Source: Patescibacteria group bacterium (GTDB lineage: Bacteria > Patescibacteriota > Minisyncoccia > Phycocordibacterales > XYD1-FULL-46-19). Taken from it: 35,170 bases of DNA. The stretch lies in assembly GCA_030917625.1 (NCBI GenBank), contig JAUPUJ010000001.1, forward strand, positions 1-35,170, in the 5' to 3' direction. The translations under genes and the position numbers were made by a program. Below, piece by piece: positions 24,399 through 31,471 of the stretch. Below the pieces are notes generated by a model. The model did no database searches. It was not told where the DNA came from and was given only the letters and a program-made list of their open reading frames with translations. The stretch's first letter is position 1, and every line of letters begins with the position of its first letter.

Positions 24399-25463
24399 TT
24401 ACAGTAAACGATCCAAACCTCTTGGATTCATACTAAAACGATAAGCAGTATCAGCCGAAATTTCACCTCGACGAACTAAGTCGGCTAGAGATCTATTTAG
24501 ATCAATCATGCCTTTATCGGACCCAGTTTCGATCACCACATCTATTTCAGCAGTCCGGCCTTCACGAATTAGGTTGGACACAGCACTATTATCTACTAAA
24601 AGTTCATAAGCTGGAATCAGGCCACCTGAAATCCGAGGCACCAGACGTTGCGAGAAAATACCATTTAAACTACCCGCCAATTGAACTCTAATTTGTCGTT
24701 GTTGATTGGGAGGAAAAGCATCAATAATACGATCAATAGTTTGTGAAGCGCTGTTAGTATGAAGGGTGGAGAAAATAAGGTGCCCAGTCTCAGCTGCTGT
24801 CACCGCCGTTGCAATAGTGTCTGGGTTTCTCATTTCACCAATCATGCCCACATTTACATCCTGTCGAAACATCGACTGTAAGGCCGCTTGAAAATCATTG
24901 GTATCAAAACGAACTTCTCTCTGATCAATAATAGATCTCTCATTAGTAAACAAATATTCTATCGGGTCTTCAACGGTAATGATATGCTCGGCTCGTTCTC
25001 TATTTATAAGATTAATCATAGCCGCTAGAGTTGTCGATTTACCCATACCAACTGGACCCACCACTAGAAAAAACCCTTGCTCCCGTCTAGTAAAATCTGC
25101 TAATTCTGGTGGTAAATTTAATTCTTCAAAAGTTTTAATATGAGTTGGAATCAAACGTAAAGCAATCCCCACTAAACCTCTTTGAAAAAAAGCATTGCCC
25201 CTAAAACGAGTCACCCCGTCCGGACTATAAGAAAAATCTATTTCTTTTTCTTCTAAAAAGCGACTTTTGTTACGTTCATTTAAAATTTCCATCGCCATCC
25301 CCATTGTATCGTCGGCTGATAGTTTCGGTTGATTGACTAAAGGCACCAAATCACCAGCGACTCTAATAGTAGGATAAGCGCCAGCCGTCAAATGCAAATC
25401 GGAGCCACCTTCTTTAGTGACTATCAAAATTAAATCTTCTAATTTTTTTCTAAATTCAGCCAT
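24399..25463 (-). CDS. pilT: Pilus retraction ATPase PilT
   Basis: PilT powers pilus retraction. The 354 residues show 'GGSDLHLTAGAYPTIRVAGDLVPL' at the start, Walker A 'VVGPVGMGKSTTLAAM', the Asp box in 'IITVEDPIEYLF', Walker B 'DVNVGMIGEMRNPDTIATAVTAAETGHLIFSTLHTNSA', and the PilT-specific 'NLIREGR' and C-terminal region. The Walker A has Met where most PilT have Ser (GPTGSGKST), but it still fits GxxxxGKS. The gene has its own near-perfect -10 box directly before the ATG and is 94 bases from pilB, so it may be expressed apart from the assembly motor. Confidence 0.96.
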   Translation of the reverse strand: MAEFRKKLEDLILIVTKEGGSDLHLTAGAYPTIRVAGDLVPLVNQPKLSADDTMGMAMEILNERNKSRFLEEKEIDFSYSPDGVTRFRGNAFFQRGLVGIALRLIPTHIKTFEELNLPPELADFTRREQGFFLVVGPVGMGKSTTLAAMINLINRERAEHIITVEDPIEYLFTNERSIIDQREVRFDTNDFQAALQSMFRQDVNVGMIGEMRNPDTIATAVTAAETGHLIFSTLHTNSASQTIDRIIDAFPPNQQRQIRVQLAGSLNGIFSQRLVPRISGGLIPAYELLVDNSAVSNLIREGRTAEIDVVIETGSDKGMIDLNRSLADLVRRGEISADTAYRFSMNPRGLDRLL

Positions 25464-25469
25464 AGTAAA

Positions 25470-25475
25470 ATTATA
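25470..25475 (-). promoter_or_regulatory. -10 box (TATAAT) for leaderless pilT
   Basis: TATAAT lies 6 bases (TTTACT) before the pilT ATG at 25463, inside the 94-base pilB-pilT gap. It predicts a separate leaderless start for the pilT-pilC transcript. Confidence 0.6.
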
Positions 25476-25557
25476 CTAATGTATTTTAATTATTATCTCA
25501 CGATACCAGAATCTACGCCAAGATATTTACACACACCTGTTATTTTTTATTAAATAT

Positions 25558-27135
25558 TTAAACCTTATTAACTTCAGCAAAAGGAATTAACCCCTCAAAA
25601 GCTTTTTTCATCGCATCTTCACGCATCGACAGGTAACCTTTGGACCGAGCGTAATTGTAAATCTCCTCTTCGTTGGGATTTTTTAAAATAATCCTCTCCA
25701 ATTCTCGATCCATGGGCAACATTTCAAAAACTGCTGTTCGGCCTTTAGTGCCCGACGGGCAACTCGGAGTTGGTTTGGCCTCATAAACCATATCTGGGAT
25801 CACAATATCTTTTTTATAGTCTTCACCTAAGTCAGCAAATTGTTTATCTATCATCACTTTTATACTGCCATCAACAGGTATCGCTTCCCTGCTATCAGAA
25901 CATAATAAAGGTACTAATCTCTGACCAATAGTCATAATGAGGGTCGGCGGAATTAGATAAGGATCAACACCCATATCTATAAGCCTTGGCACCACTCCAA
26001 TCGCACTATTAGTGTGAATAGTGGAAAATACTAAGTGTCCGGTCAACGCCGCTTGAATTGCGAGCTTAGCCGTGTCTTTGTCACGAATTTCACCCACCAT
26101 AATAATGTCGGGATCCTGACGTAAAATAGACCGCAGACCATTAGCAAAAGTATAATCGAGCTCAGCTCTCACTTGAGACTGATTAATACCTTTAATGTCA
26201 TACTCAATAGGATCTTCTAAACTCACAATATTATATTTTTCTTTATCAAGTGCATTTAGCATTGAATACAATGTTGTAGTTTTTCCCGAACCAGTTGGCC
26301 CCGTCAAGAGAATCATTCCGTGAGGGCGAGTGATTATTTCTTCCACTTTTTCTCTTTGAATAGTCGACAAACCAATAGAATCTAAAGTGATCATCTTCTT
26401 TTCTGGATCCAAAATACGTAACACTACTTTTTCGCCAAAATAAGTTGGGAAAGTGGAAACACGAAAATCAATTTTACGCCCCCCTATTTTGGCTGAAAAA
26501 CGACCATCTTGTGGTTTACGTTTTTCATCTAGTTTCATATTGGTTAAAATTTTTATTCTAGCGACCACCGCTTCATGAACCGTGTTTGGTAAAAATAAAC
26601 TAGTATATAAAATTCCATCAACTCGAAACCTGACTCTGACTTTTTCTTTAGATGGCTCAATGTGAATATCTGAAGCATTACCCTCTGTCGCATGTTGCAA
26701 AAGCACGCCCACAATTTTTGTGATCGGCGCTTCTTCGACTATATTATTTTCTCCAGTAGCCACCTGCTTTCCATCTTGAATCAGTTCGGCTTCATTATTA
26801 TTTTTAGTGGCAGCATTCTCGGAAGTAAATTGATCAAGAGCCTCGTCCACTTCACCCCCCAAACCCTCATAATTTTTGATCGCCCGGCCAAAATCCTCTG
26901 GAGAAATTAGAAAAATTTTAAACGGTAAATTATTTTTAGCGGCAATAAATTGCAGAGCGTCGCGAGCTTCTATATCATCTGGGTCAACCATGCCCACATT
27001 AAGAACACCATCTTTAAAATCTAAGGGTAAAATTTTGTAGTGAGTGGCCGCATCTTCAGGTATGTACTGCAAAATATCGAACTCGATATTATTATCCCCC
27101 AACTTGGCAATTGGAATATTTTTTGGGTCACTCAT
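25558..27135 (-). CDS. pilB: Pilus assembly ATPase PilB
   Basis: PilB powers pilus extension. The 525 residues start with an MshEN/T2SSE_N domain ('FDILQYIPEDAATHYKILPLDFKDGVLNVGMVDPDD'), then 'ASDIHIEPSKEKVRVRFRVDG', Walker A 'LTGPTGSGKTTTLYSML', Asp box 'NIVSLEDPIEYDI', and Walker B 'DPDIIMVGEIRDKDTAKLAIQAALTGHLVFSTIHTNSA'. The C-terminal zinc site of many PilB and GspE proteins has two Cys pairs. Here only 'LLCSDS' and 'PSCPSG' remain, one cysteine each, so the site is reduced or lost. It is 12 bases after the PilP-position gene. Confidence 0.96.
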   Translation of the reverse strand: MSDPKNIPIAKLGDNNIEFDILQYIPEDAATHYKILPLDFKDGVLNVGMVDPDDIEARDALQFIAAKNNLPFKIFLISPEDFGRAIKNYEGLGGEVDEALDQFTSENAATKNNNEAELIQDGKQVATGENNIVEEAPITKIVGVLLQHATEGNASDIHIEPSKEKVRVRFRVDGILYTSLFLPNTVHEAVVARIKILTNMKLDEKRKPQDGRFSAKIGGRKIDFRVSTFPTYFGEKVVLRILDPEKKMITLDSIGLSTIQREKVEEIITRPHGMILLTGPTGSGKTTTLYSMLNALDKEKYNIVSLEDPIEYDIKGINQSQVRAELDYTFANGLRSILRQDPDIIMVGEIRDKDTAKLAIQAALTGHLVFSTIHTNSAIGVVPRLIDMGVDPYLIPPTLIMTIGQRLVPLLCSDSREAIPVDGSIKVMIDKQFADLGEDYKKDIVIPDMVYEAKPTPSCPSGTKGRTAVFEMLPMDRELERIILKNPNEEEIYNYARSKGYLSMREDAMKKAFEGLIPFAEVNKV

Positions 27136-27147
27136 AATATATAAATC

Positions 27148-27615
27148 TTAATTAGCAAAATCATCCTCTACCGCCTGGTCAGTAGCATTCATTTCTGCCT
27201 CTAGGATTTGATCGCTAGAAATATTATCATCACTAGAATTCTCTACAGTCTCGGCAGTAATAGATTCTTCAACAGCCTCCGTCTCACCTCCGAAAACATT
27301 AGCCGTACCTAAAGGCGCAAAAGGATTGGATCTGCCTTGAGGTCGACTAGGGATAGGCGTGGTGTAATTTACTAATTCTGTCGCAAAAACTGGATTATTA
27401 AAAATCTCGCCCGACAATTTAACTGACTGGAGAGACCTTAGTAAAACTAGAAATTCAGAAGTTTCTGTCGAGACATTAGGATTGGCGACGCTAGTTGAAG
27501 TTGTCGAAATACCCACCTCATCCTCGGGGCCAAAGAAGAAAAAATAACCAAATATTATTAAACCACAAACCAACAACAAGATCAGGATATTAATTAAAAT
27601 TTTAGATTGATTCAT
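27148..27615 (-). CDS. PilP-position pilus protein, 155 aa, membrane-anchored
   Basis: An N-terminal hydrophobic segment (8-30) is followed by a Ser/Thr/Val linker, a short conserved-looking part ('FLVLLRSLQSVKLSGEIFNNPVFATELVNYTTPIPSRPQGRSNPFAPLG') and an acidic low-complexity tail. The 'GRSNPFAPLG' end recalls the 'R.PF.P' region of PilP, and the gene sits where pilP follows pilO in other species. Unlike PilP it has a membrane anchor rather than a lipobox, and the usual beta domain is absent. It may simply replace PilP in the alignment complex. Low confidence for the family, good for the gene. Confidence 0.7.
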   Translation of the reverse strand: MNQSKILINILILLLVCGLIIFGYFFFFGPEDEVGISTTSTSVANPNVSTETSEFLVLLRSLQSVKLSGEIFNNPVFATELVNYTTPIPSRPQGRSNPFAPLGTANVFGGETEAVEESITAETVENSSDDNISSDQILEAEMNATDQAVEDDFAN

Positions 27616-27620
27616 AATAT

Positions 27621-28208
27621 TTATTTTAGCCAGTAAGTTTCGACATCGACTTTATAAGTATATTCTCCGGTTTCACTATCTTTGGTATCAAATTCTAATC
27701 TTGAAACATTTATCAGACGCAAACTATTTGATAAATCTCTCAGGAATGATTTCAATTCAGAATAAGAACCAGTCACATTAAAAGTAATTTTAGTAGTTTC
27801 CACAGCTGGTACTGCCCCCACACTACTCGGTGTGACATTTTTAGGATTACTATCAGCTAAAACCACTTCACCTAAAGTCATATTAGACCGGCCAGCGATA
27901 TTATTGATATCAACAATCAACTGCAAATTGTCGACGGAGTCTGGCAGAAAGTCATCTAGCCGAGCAATCTTATTTTGATCAAGACCCGCGATAACATTTC
28001 TTAAATTAGCAGCAGTTTCTTCTAATTTTCTAGCATCATTTAAAGCTTGTTCTAGAGCTATTTTTTCGGCGCGCAACTCTACAATACTAGCTTTATTATT
28101 ACCAAAAAATATAGAATCGCCACCATTAATTAAGGTGTCGGTAAAACCTAAATAAATACCGCCAGCCAGAGCTAAAAAAACAATTGGTAAAATAATATTT
28201 TTAATCAT
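27621..28208 (-). CDS. pilO: Pilus alignment protein PilO
   Basis: The 195-residue protein has one N-terminal membrane segment (4-22). A coiled coil ('ELRAEKIALEQALNDARKLEETAANLRNVIAGL') follows, then 'LDDFLPDSVDNLQLIVDINNIAGRSNMTLGEVVLADS', the PilO pattern with 'LP...~..l...l..~a...gl'. The C-terminal ferredoxin-like part contains 'TFNVTGSYSELKSFLRDLSNSLRLINVSRLEFD'. PilO pairs with PilN to align the inner-membrane platform. It begins 1 base after pilN stops. Confidence 0.9.
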   Translation of the reverse strand: MIKNIILPIVFLALAGGIYLGFTDTLINGGDSIFFGNNKASIVELRAEKIALEQALNDARKLEETAANLRNVIAGLDQNKIARLDDFLPDSVDNLQLIVDINNIAGRSNMTLGEVVLADSNPKNVTPSSVGAVPAVETTKITFNVTGSYSELKSFLRDLSNSLRLINVSRLEFDTKDSETGEYTYKVDVETYWLK

Positions 28209-28209
28209 T

Positions 28210-28812
28210 TTAATTCGTATTAAAAACTAAAAGGTCTGAATTTGGCAATAATTTAGCAGTAAACACCACTTGCCCCGCATCATTTAAATCGACATCAGAA
28301 AATACTACGGCTTTCACTCCAGGATTTTTTTCTAAAGTTTTTACCTGAGAGGCGAGGTCGGCATAACTAGTCGCCACCCCCTCTAGAGTCACCCCACCAT
28401 CCACATTAAAAACCATCGCACTAAATCTGACAGTGTGCAGAGTTTCTGTTTCAATCAAATCAAGCAAAGGCACCAAAGAAATATGTCGATCAATCAACCC
28501 AGCAGCAGCGGTCATTTTTTTATCCAAACGACTGTAACGAATAATTTCTTCAATCCCAAGTTCTTCCCGTGTCCGATCAACGGTGGCTTTAAGTCCACAA
28601 GCACTACCATCACCACCACAAGGTTTATTCACCTGACGATCTAAAACCGCTCGGTAACCAAAACTACCAGCAAAAACTAGAAGTGATATTCCCAACAAAA
28701 GTAGAGAGATCAACAAGAGCAAACCCAAAGACGATTCCCGCCGAGCGCGTCTAGTAGACACCGCTCCTTGTTTAGGAATGAAAGAACTTGTTTGATTTTG
28801 ATCTACCATCAT
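28210..28812 (-). CDS. pilN: Pilus alignment protein PilN
   Basis: The 200 residues have a short basic cytoplasmic N-terminus ('SFIPKQGAVSTRRARRESS'), one membrane segment (about 30-55) and an outer domain. The 'SFIPK' part is a diverged form of the PilN 'INLLP' motif that binds PilM. The outer domain includes 'RLDKKMTAAAGLIDRHISLVPLLDLIETETLHTVRFSAMVFN' and 'VTLEGVATSYADLASQVKTLEKNPGVKAVVFSDVDLNDAGQVVFTAKLLPN', matching PilN/GspL-like folds. It follows pilM by 33 bases and touches pilO. Two cysteines ('KPCGGDGSACGL') might pair. Confidence 0.85.
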   Translation of the reverse strand: MMVDQNQTSSFIPKQGAVSTRRARRESSLGLLLLISLLLLGISLLVFAGSFGYRAVLDRQVNKPCGGDGSACGLKATVDRTREELGIEEIIRYSRLDKKMTAAAGLIDRHISLVPLLDLIETETLHTVRFSAMVFNVDGGVTLEGVATSYADLASQVKTLEKNPGVKAVVFSDVDLNDAGQVVFTAKLLPNSDLLVFNTN

Positions 28813-28845
28813 GTTTTTTTATTAAAAAATTTAACTATTTATATT

Positions 28846-30000
28846 TTAAACTCTTTTGTCTTCTTGTAACAATCGCAGTGCTAGTCCAATCGAAACCGCA
28901 AACTCTGGCCCAATATTATTTAAAGCATTTTTCAGAAAAGCAGGAGCCTCTACTCGGTCAAATGGTGTGCCTAAAATAACTGGAGCGTACAATCTTTCTT
29001 CGGCAATCGGCAATAATCCTTTAAGCATTGCTCCACCACCAATTAAAATTACTTTATCAATACTCCGACTATAATCCTTTTGATATTCTACCATAGCTTG
29101 ATTAACTTCGGAGAAAATATATTCAGTAATGGGACTAATAGTCTGTCCAATATCTTTGTCGCCAAACTTTTCCACCAGCCCAACTTCTCTTTTTATTTCT
29201 TCCGCCTTAATAAAAGGCACCGACAACGATCTTTCAATGGCTAAAGTAATATCTTGAGCGCCTTTGTTTATAGTGTGTGACAATCTGATGATACCTTGCT
29301 CTACTACCACAAGCTTCGTAGTCACCGCTCCCAAGTCTACTATCGCCGTCACCCCAAAATCACTTTGAATAGATGCTCTCATGGCACTAAAAGTTTCTAT
29401 CTCTAAAAATTCTGTATCTATTTTAGAATCTTTAGCGATCTGTTCATACTGTCTTAAGGTGTCATTATGAATAGCTACAATCAGCACCTTTAATTTTTTA
29501 ACATCCAAGACCTGATTATTTTTATCATCACCCGTAGGCTGTGGAGTTGGCGCCTGACCAGGAATATATGTGGAACGATTGGATTCAGGGATAATAGACC
29601 AATCGAGCATAACTTCAGTTATGGGTACTGGTATATATTTTCGAGCTTCAATTGGAATCATGGTTGCCAATTTATCCTCAGGCATATCTGGCACCTCAAT
29701 ATTGACGAGCAAACTAGATCGCAGGGGAATAGAAATAGCCCCTAGTTTAGTGGTGATATTGGCTTCGCGAAATAAATCTGACAGTAAAGCCGACAATTGA
29801 TCAGAAGCTAAGGTTACTGCCTGGCCCACAGCTTTATCACCATAAGGACCAGTCGCTAGTTCCCCATAGGTTTCAAGTACTGCTCGACCGTTTTCATTTT
29901 TCAATTGAATAACTTTAACGGAAGACGAACCAATATCTACACCAAGAACGCTGGTGCTCTTATTAAAAAGACCTGATAGCTTCGAAAAAGGATTGGACAT
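28846..30000 (-). CDS. pilM: Actin-like pilus assembly ATPase PilM
   Basis: PilM is an actin-fold cytoplasmic protein that binds the PilN N-terminus. The 384 residues contain phosphate 1 'VLGVDIGSSSVKVIQLK', phosphate 2 'TAIVDLGAVTTKLVVVEQGIIRLSHTINKGAQDIT', and the adenosine loop 'DKVILIGGGAMLKGLLP'. The central 'KLATMIPIEARKYIPVPITEVMLDWSII' is typical of PilM. It is the first gene of the pilus run and diverges from comF with 28 bases between the start codons. Confidence 0.95.
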   Translation of the reverse strand: MSNPFSKLSGLFNKSTSVLGVDIGSSSVKVIQLKNENGRAVLETYGELATGPYGDKAVGQAVTLASDQLSALLSDLFREANITTKLGAISIPLRSSLLVNIEVPDMPEDKLATMIPIEARKYIPVPITEVMLDWSIIPESNRSTYIPGQAPTPQPTGDDKNNQVLDVKKLKVLIVAIHNDTLRQYEQIAKDSKIDTEFLEIETFSAMRASIQSDFGVTAIVDLGAVTTKLVVVEQGIIRLSHTINKGAQDITLAIERSLSVPFIKAEEIKREVGLVEKFGDKDIGQTISPITEYIFSEVNQAMVEYQKDYSRSIDKVILIGGGAMLKGLLPIAEERLYAPVILGTPFDRVEAPAFLKNALNNIGPEFAVSIGLALRLLQEDKRV

Positions 30001-30011
30001 AGCTCATATTT

Positions 30012-30026
30012 TATAACAAAATTATA
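30012..30026. promoter_or_regulatory. Overlapping divergent promoter elements, pilM and comF
   Basis: In the 28-base gap the plus strand has TATAAC (30012-30017), 11 bases before the comF ATG. The minus strand has TATAAT (30021-30026), 20 bases before the pilM ATG, and a second TATAAA closer to it. Any -35 for one gene would lie inside the other coding region. Assigning them as -10 boxes is inference. Confidence 0.4.
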
Positions 30027-30028
30027 CC

Positions 30029-30709
30029 ATGCAACACGGAAACTTGCGTGGTGTTTTTTCTAAACTTATCCACATTGGATTGGATATTTTTCTCCCCGAA
30101 CGCTGTGTTAATTGTTTTCGAGTCGGAAAAATTTTATGTGATGATTGTTTACATAAATTAACCCCAGAAAACAGATTAATTACAGAAAATATTATTGCGG
30201 TTTTCCCCTATCAAGATAAAATCATTAAAAAATTAATCTGGCATTTAAAATTTAAAAGTGCGGGCAGTGTGGCTGAAGTTTTGGCCCCTTTTTTAGAAGA
30301 AACTATCTTAGATCATCTTGATCAAAATTTTGAAAACACTCTTTACCACCAAAAAGTTTTACTAGTCCCCATCCCCCAATACTCGAACCGGACTAAAGCT
30401 CGCGGTTACAATCAATCAAAAATATTAGTAGAAAAAATTTGTACTCGCTCACCTGAAAATTTTCTAGCGGCCGAAGTATTAATTAAAACTAAAAACACCC
30501 CGTCTCAAGTCTCTTGTAAAACAAGAAGTGTCAGATTGGAAAATATAAAAAATTCTTTTGCTATAAAACCTGACGCAAATTTACAATGTAAAATTGTTTG
30601 TGTAATAGATGACGTGACCACAACTGGCGCCACCTTAAGTGAAGCCATTAAAATTTTACAGAGCAGTCGCCCCGCCCACATTTTTGCAGTGACTGTAGCA
30701 CATGGGTAA
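30029..30709 (+). CDS. comF: ComF family protein (competence, PRTase fold)
   Basis: ComF proteins support uptake of transforming DNA in naturally competent bacteria. The 226 residues start with a zinc module ('CVNC' then 'CDDC', near residues 23-40). The double-zinc region is followed by 'PYQDKIIKKLIWHLKFKSAGSVAEVLAPFL'. The C-terminal phosphoribosyltransferase fold contains 'RTKARGYNQSKILVEKI' and the PRPP motif 'VCVIDDVTTTGATLSEA'. It is read away from pilM across a 28-base gap. With the pilus genes this suggests DNA uptake by retractable pili. Confidence 0.94.
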   Translation: MQHGNLRGVFSKLIHIGLDIFLPERCVNCFRVGKILCDDCLHKLTPENRLITENIIAVFPYQDKIIKKLIWHLKFKSAGSVAEVLAPFLEETILDHLDQNFENTLYHQKVLLVPIPQYSNRTKARGYNQSKILVEKICTRSPENFLAAEVLIKTKNTPSQVSCKTRSVRLENIKNSFAIKPDANLQCKIVCVIDDVTTTGATLSEAIKILQSSRPAHIFAVTVAHG

Positions 30710-30716
30710 ATACGCG

Positions 30717-30745
30717 TTGTCTAAGACTATAAAAACTGCTACTAT
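30717..30745 (+). promoter_or_regulatory. Promoter for tRNA-Ser
   Basis: TTGTCT (30717-30722) and TACTAT (30740-30745) are 17 bases apart. The predicted start is about 6 bases before the tRNA. Confidence 0.5.
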
Positions 30746-30757
30746 CATACGGTAAAT

Positions 30758-30849
30758 GGAGGGTTGGCTGAGTGGCCGAAAGCGCCTCACTGCTAACGAG
30801 GTAGGGGTTTTAAAGCTCCTCGAGGGTTCGAATCCCTCACCCTCCGCCA
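30758..30849 (+). tRNA. tRNA-Ser (GCT anticodon) with encoded CCA
   Basis: The long variable arm (around TAGGGGTTTTAAAGCTCCT) marks a class II tRNA. The acceptor is GGAGGGT/ACCCTCC, discriminator G, and CCA is encoded at 30847-30849. The loop is CTGCTAA (anticodon GCT) and the T-arm is GAGGG-TTCGAAT-CCCTC. The 31-39 pair of the anticodon stem is A-C, a mismatch. This is the only tRNA in the window with encoded CCA. Confidence 0.95.
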
Positions 30850-30871
30850 TTAGTTTTAATCAAATATTATT

Positions 30872-30985
30872 ATGAAAAACTCAAGTCACAATAGTAAGTC
30901 ATCAAGTTTTAAAAACGGTAATTCAATGAAACCAACCAAGAATAATTTTTCTCGGCCGACCATCAGAAACAACCGTAAACCTTAA
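30872..30985 (+). CDS. Tiny basic ORF, 37 aa, after tRNA-Ser
   Basis: The frame ATG...TAA encodes a Ser/Asn/Lys/Arg-rich, fully polar peptide (starts 'MKNSSHNSKSSSFKNG', ends 'PTIRNNRKP') with no membrane segment. It starts 22 bases after the tRNA-Ser CCA and is followed directly by a terminator, so it could share the tRNA transcript. No ribosome site is visible. It might be a small nucleic-acid-binding protein or a chance frame. Confidence 0.35.
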   Translation: MKNSSHNSKSSSFKNGNSMKPTKNNFSRPTIRNNRKP

Positions 30986-30988
30986 ATA

Positions 30989-31026
30989 AAAAAACCGCGG
31001 AGCGACAAGCGCCCGGCGGTTTTTTG
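30989..31026. terminator. Bidirectional terminator after tRNA-Ser unit
   Basis: AAAAACCGC and GCGGTTTTT form the outer stem, with an inner GCG/GCG-containing loop. A-runs and T-runs flank both sides, so it serves the plus-strand tRNA unit and the 98-aa gene on the minus strand. Confidence 0.82.
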
Positions 31027-31043
31027 TTGTGATTCCTCAATTC

Positions 31044-31340
31044 TCAGCTGGCAACTCTAACCCTGTTTCCAACAGAGATAACGAGACCCAATTCGTGGGT
31101 ATCTGCCCAGGTCCTAAGTGATAGCCCAGTTCGCTGTTCAACTGTAAATATAGGAATACCTTTTAGATCATACCGAAGAAGGACAGCACCTAACGGAAGA
31201 TCGGGAGCACTAAAAATCCTAGCGTAGGGCTCAATCACTCCCGTTAGCCAATCTTCGACGGATGAAACAAATACTCTTCCCCCAACCAAGATCCCTTCAA
31301 ACCAAAATGGTGTAAACAGCGCAACCTCTGCATTCGACAT
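31044..31340 (-). CDS. Hypothetical soluble protein, 98 aa
   Basis: The ATG at 31340 is preferred over the longer frame because GGAGAG lies 5 bases upstream, one of the few clear Shine-Dalgarno sites here. The protein begins 'MSNAEVALFTPFWFEGILVGGRVFV' and has no signal peptide or long hydrophobic segment. It looks like one small alpha/beta domain ('GVIEPYARIFSAPDLPLGAVLLRYDLKGIPIFTVEQRTGL'). I do not recognise it. It has its own near-consensus promoter, ends with TGA and uses more G/C in its codons than most neighbours. It shares a terminator with the tRNA-Ser unit. This looks like an independently acquired or independently regulated gene. Confidence 0.7.
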   Translation of the reverse strand: MSNAEVALFTPFWFEGILVGGRVFVSSVEDWLTGVIEPYARIFSAPDLPLGAVLLRYDLKGIPIFTVEQRTGLSLRTWADTHELGLVISVGNRVRVAS

Positions 31341-31404
31341 TTTTACTCTCCATATTCCGCTTTGGGCCAATGTGAATCACAACAAAAAAAGAACTCCATC
31401 TATA

Positions 31405-31432
31405 ATTATAGCATAAATAAACCCAAAGTCAA
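31405..31432 (-). promoter_or_regulatory. Near-consensus promoter for the 98-aa gene
   Basis: On the minus strand TTGACT (31427-31432), a 16-base spacer ending in TGC, and TATAAT (31405-31410) form a strong sigma70-type promoter with extended -10. The start would be about 55-60 bases before the ATG. Confidence 0.75.
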
Positions 31433-31458
31433 TTTAAAATATCTGGATAAAAATAAGT

Positions 31459-31464
31459 TATAAT
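31459..31464 (+). promoter_or_regulatory. -10 box (TATAAT) for leaderless recG
   Basis: TATAAT lies 7 bases (ATTAGCC) before the recG ATG. The predicted transcript starts at or just before the ATG. No good -35 is visible. Confidence 0.58.
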
Positions 31465-31471
31465 ATTAGCC

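Noticed and set aside
30656..30850. 64-aa minus-strand frame
   Set aside because: It lies across tRNA-Ser and the 3' end of comF. It resembles the tRNA-derived false proteins common in databases.
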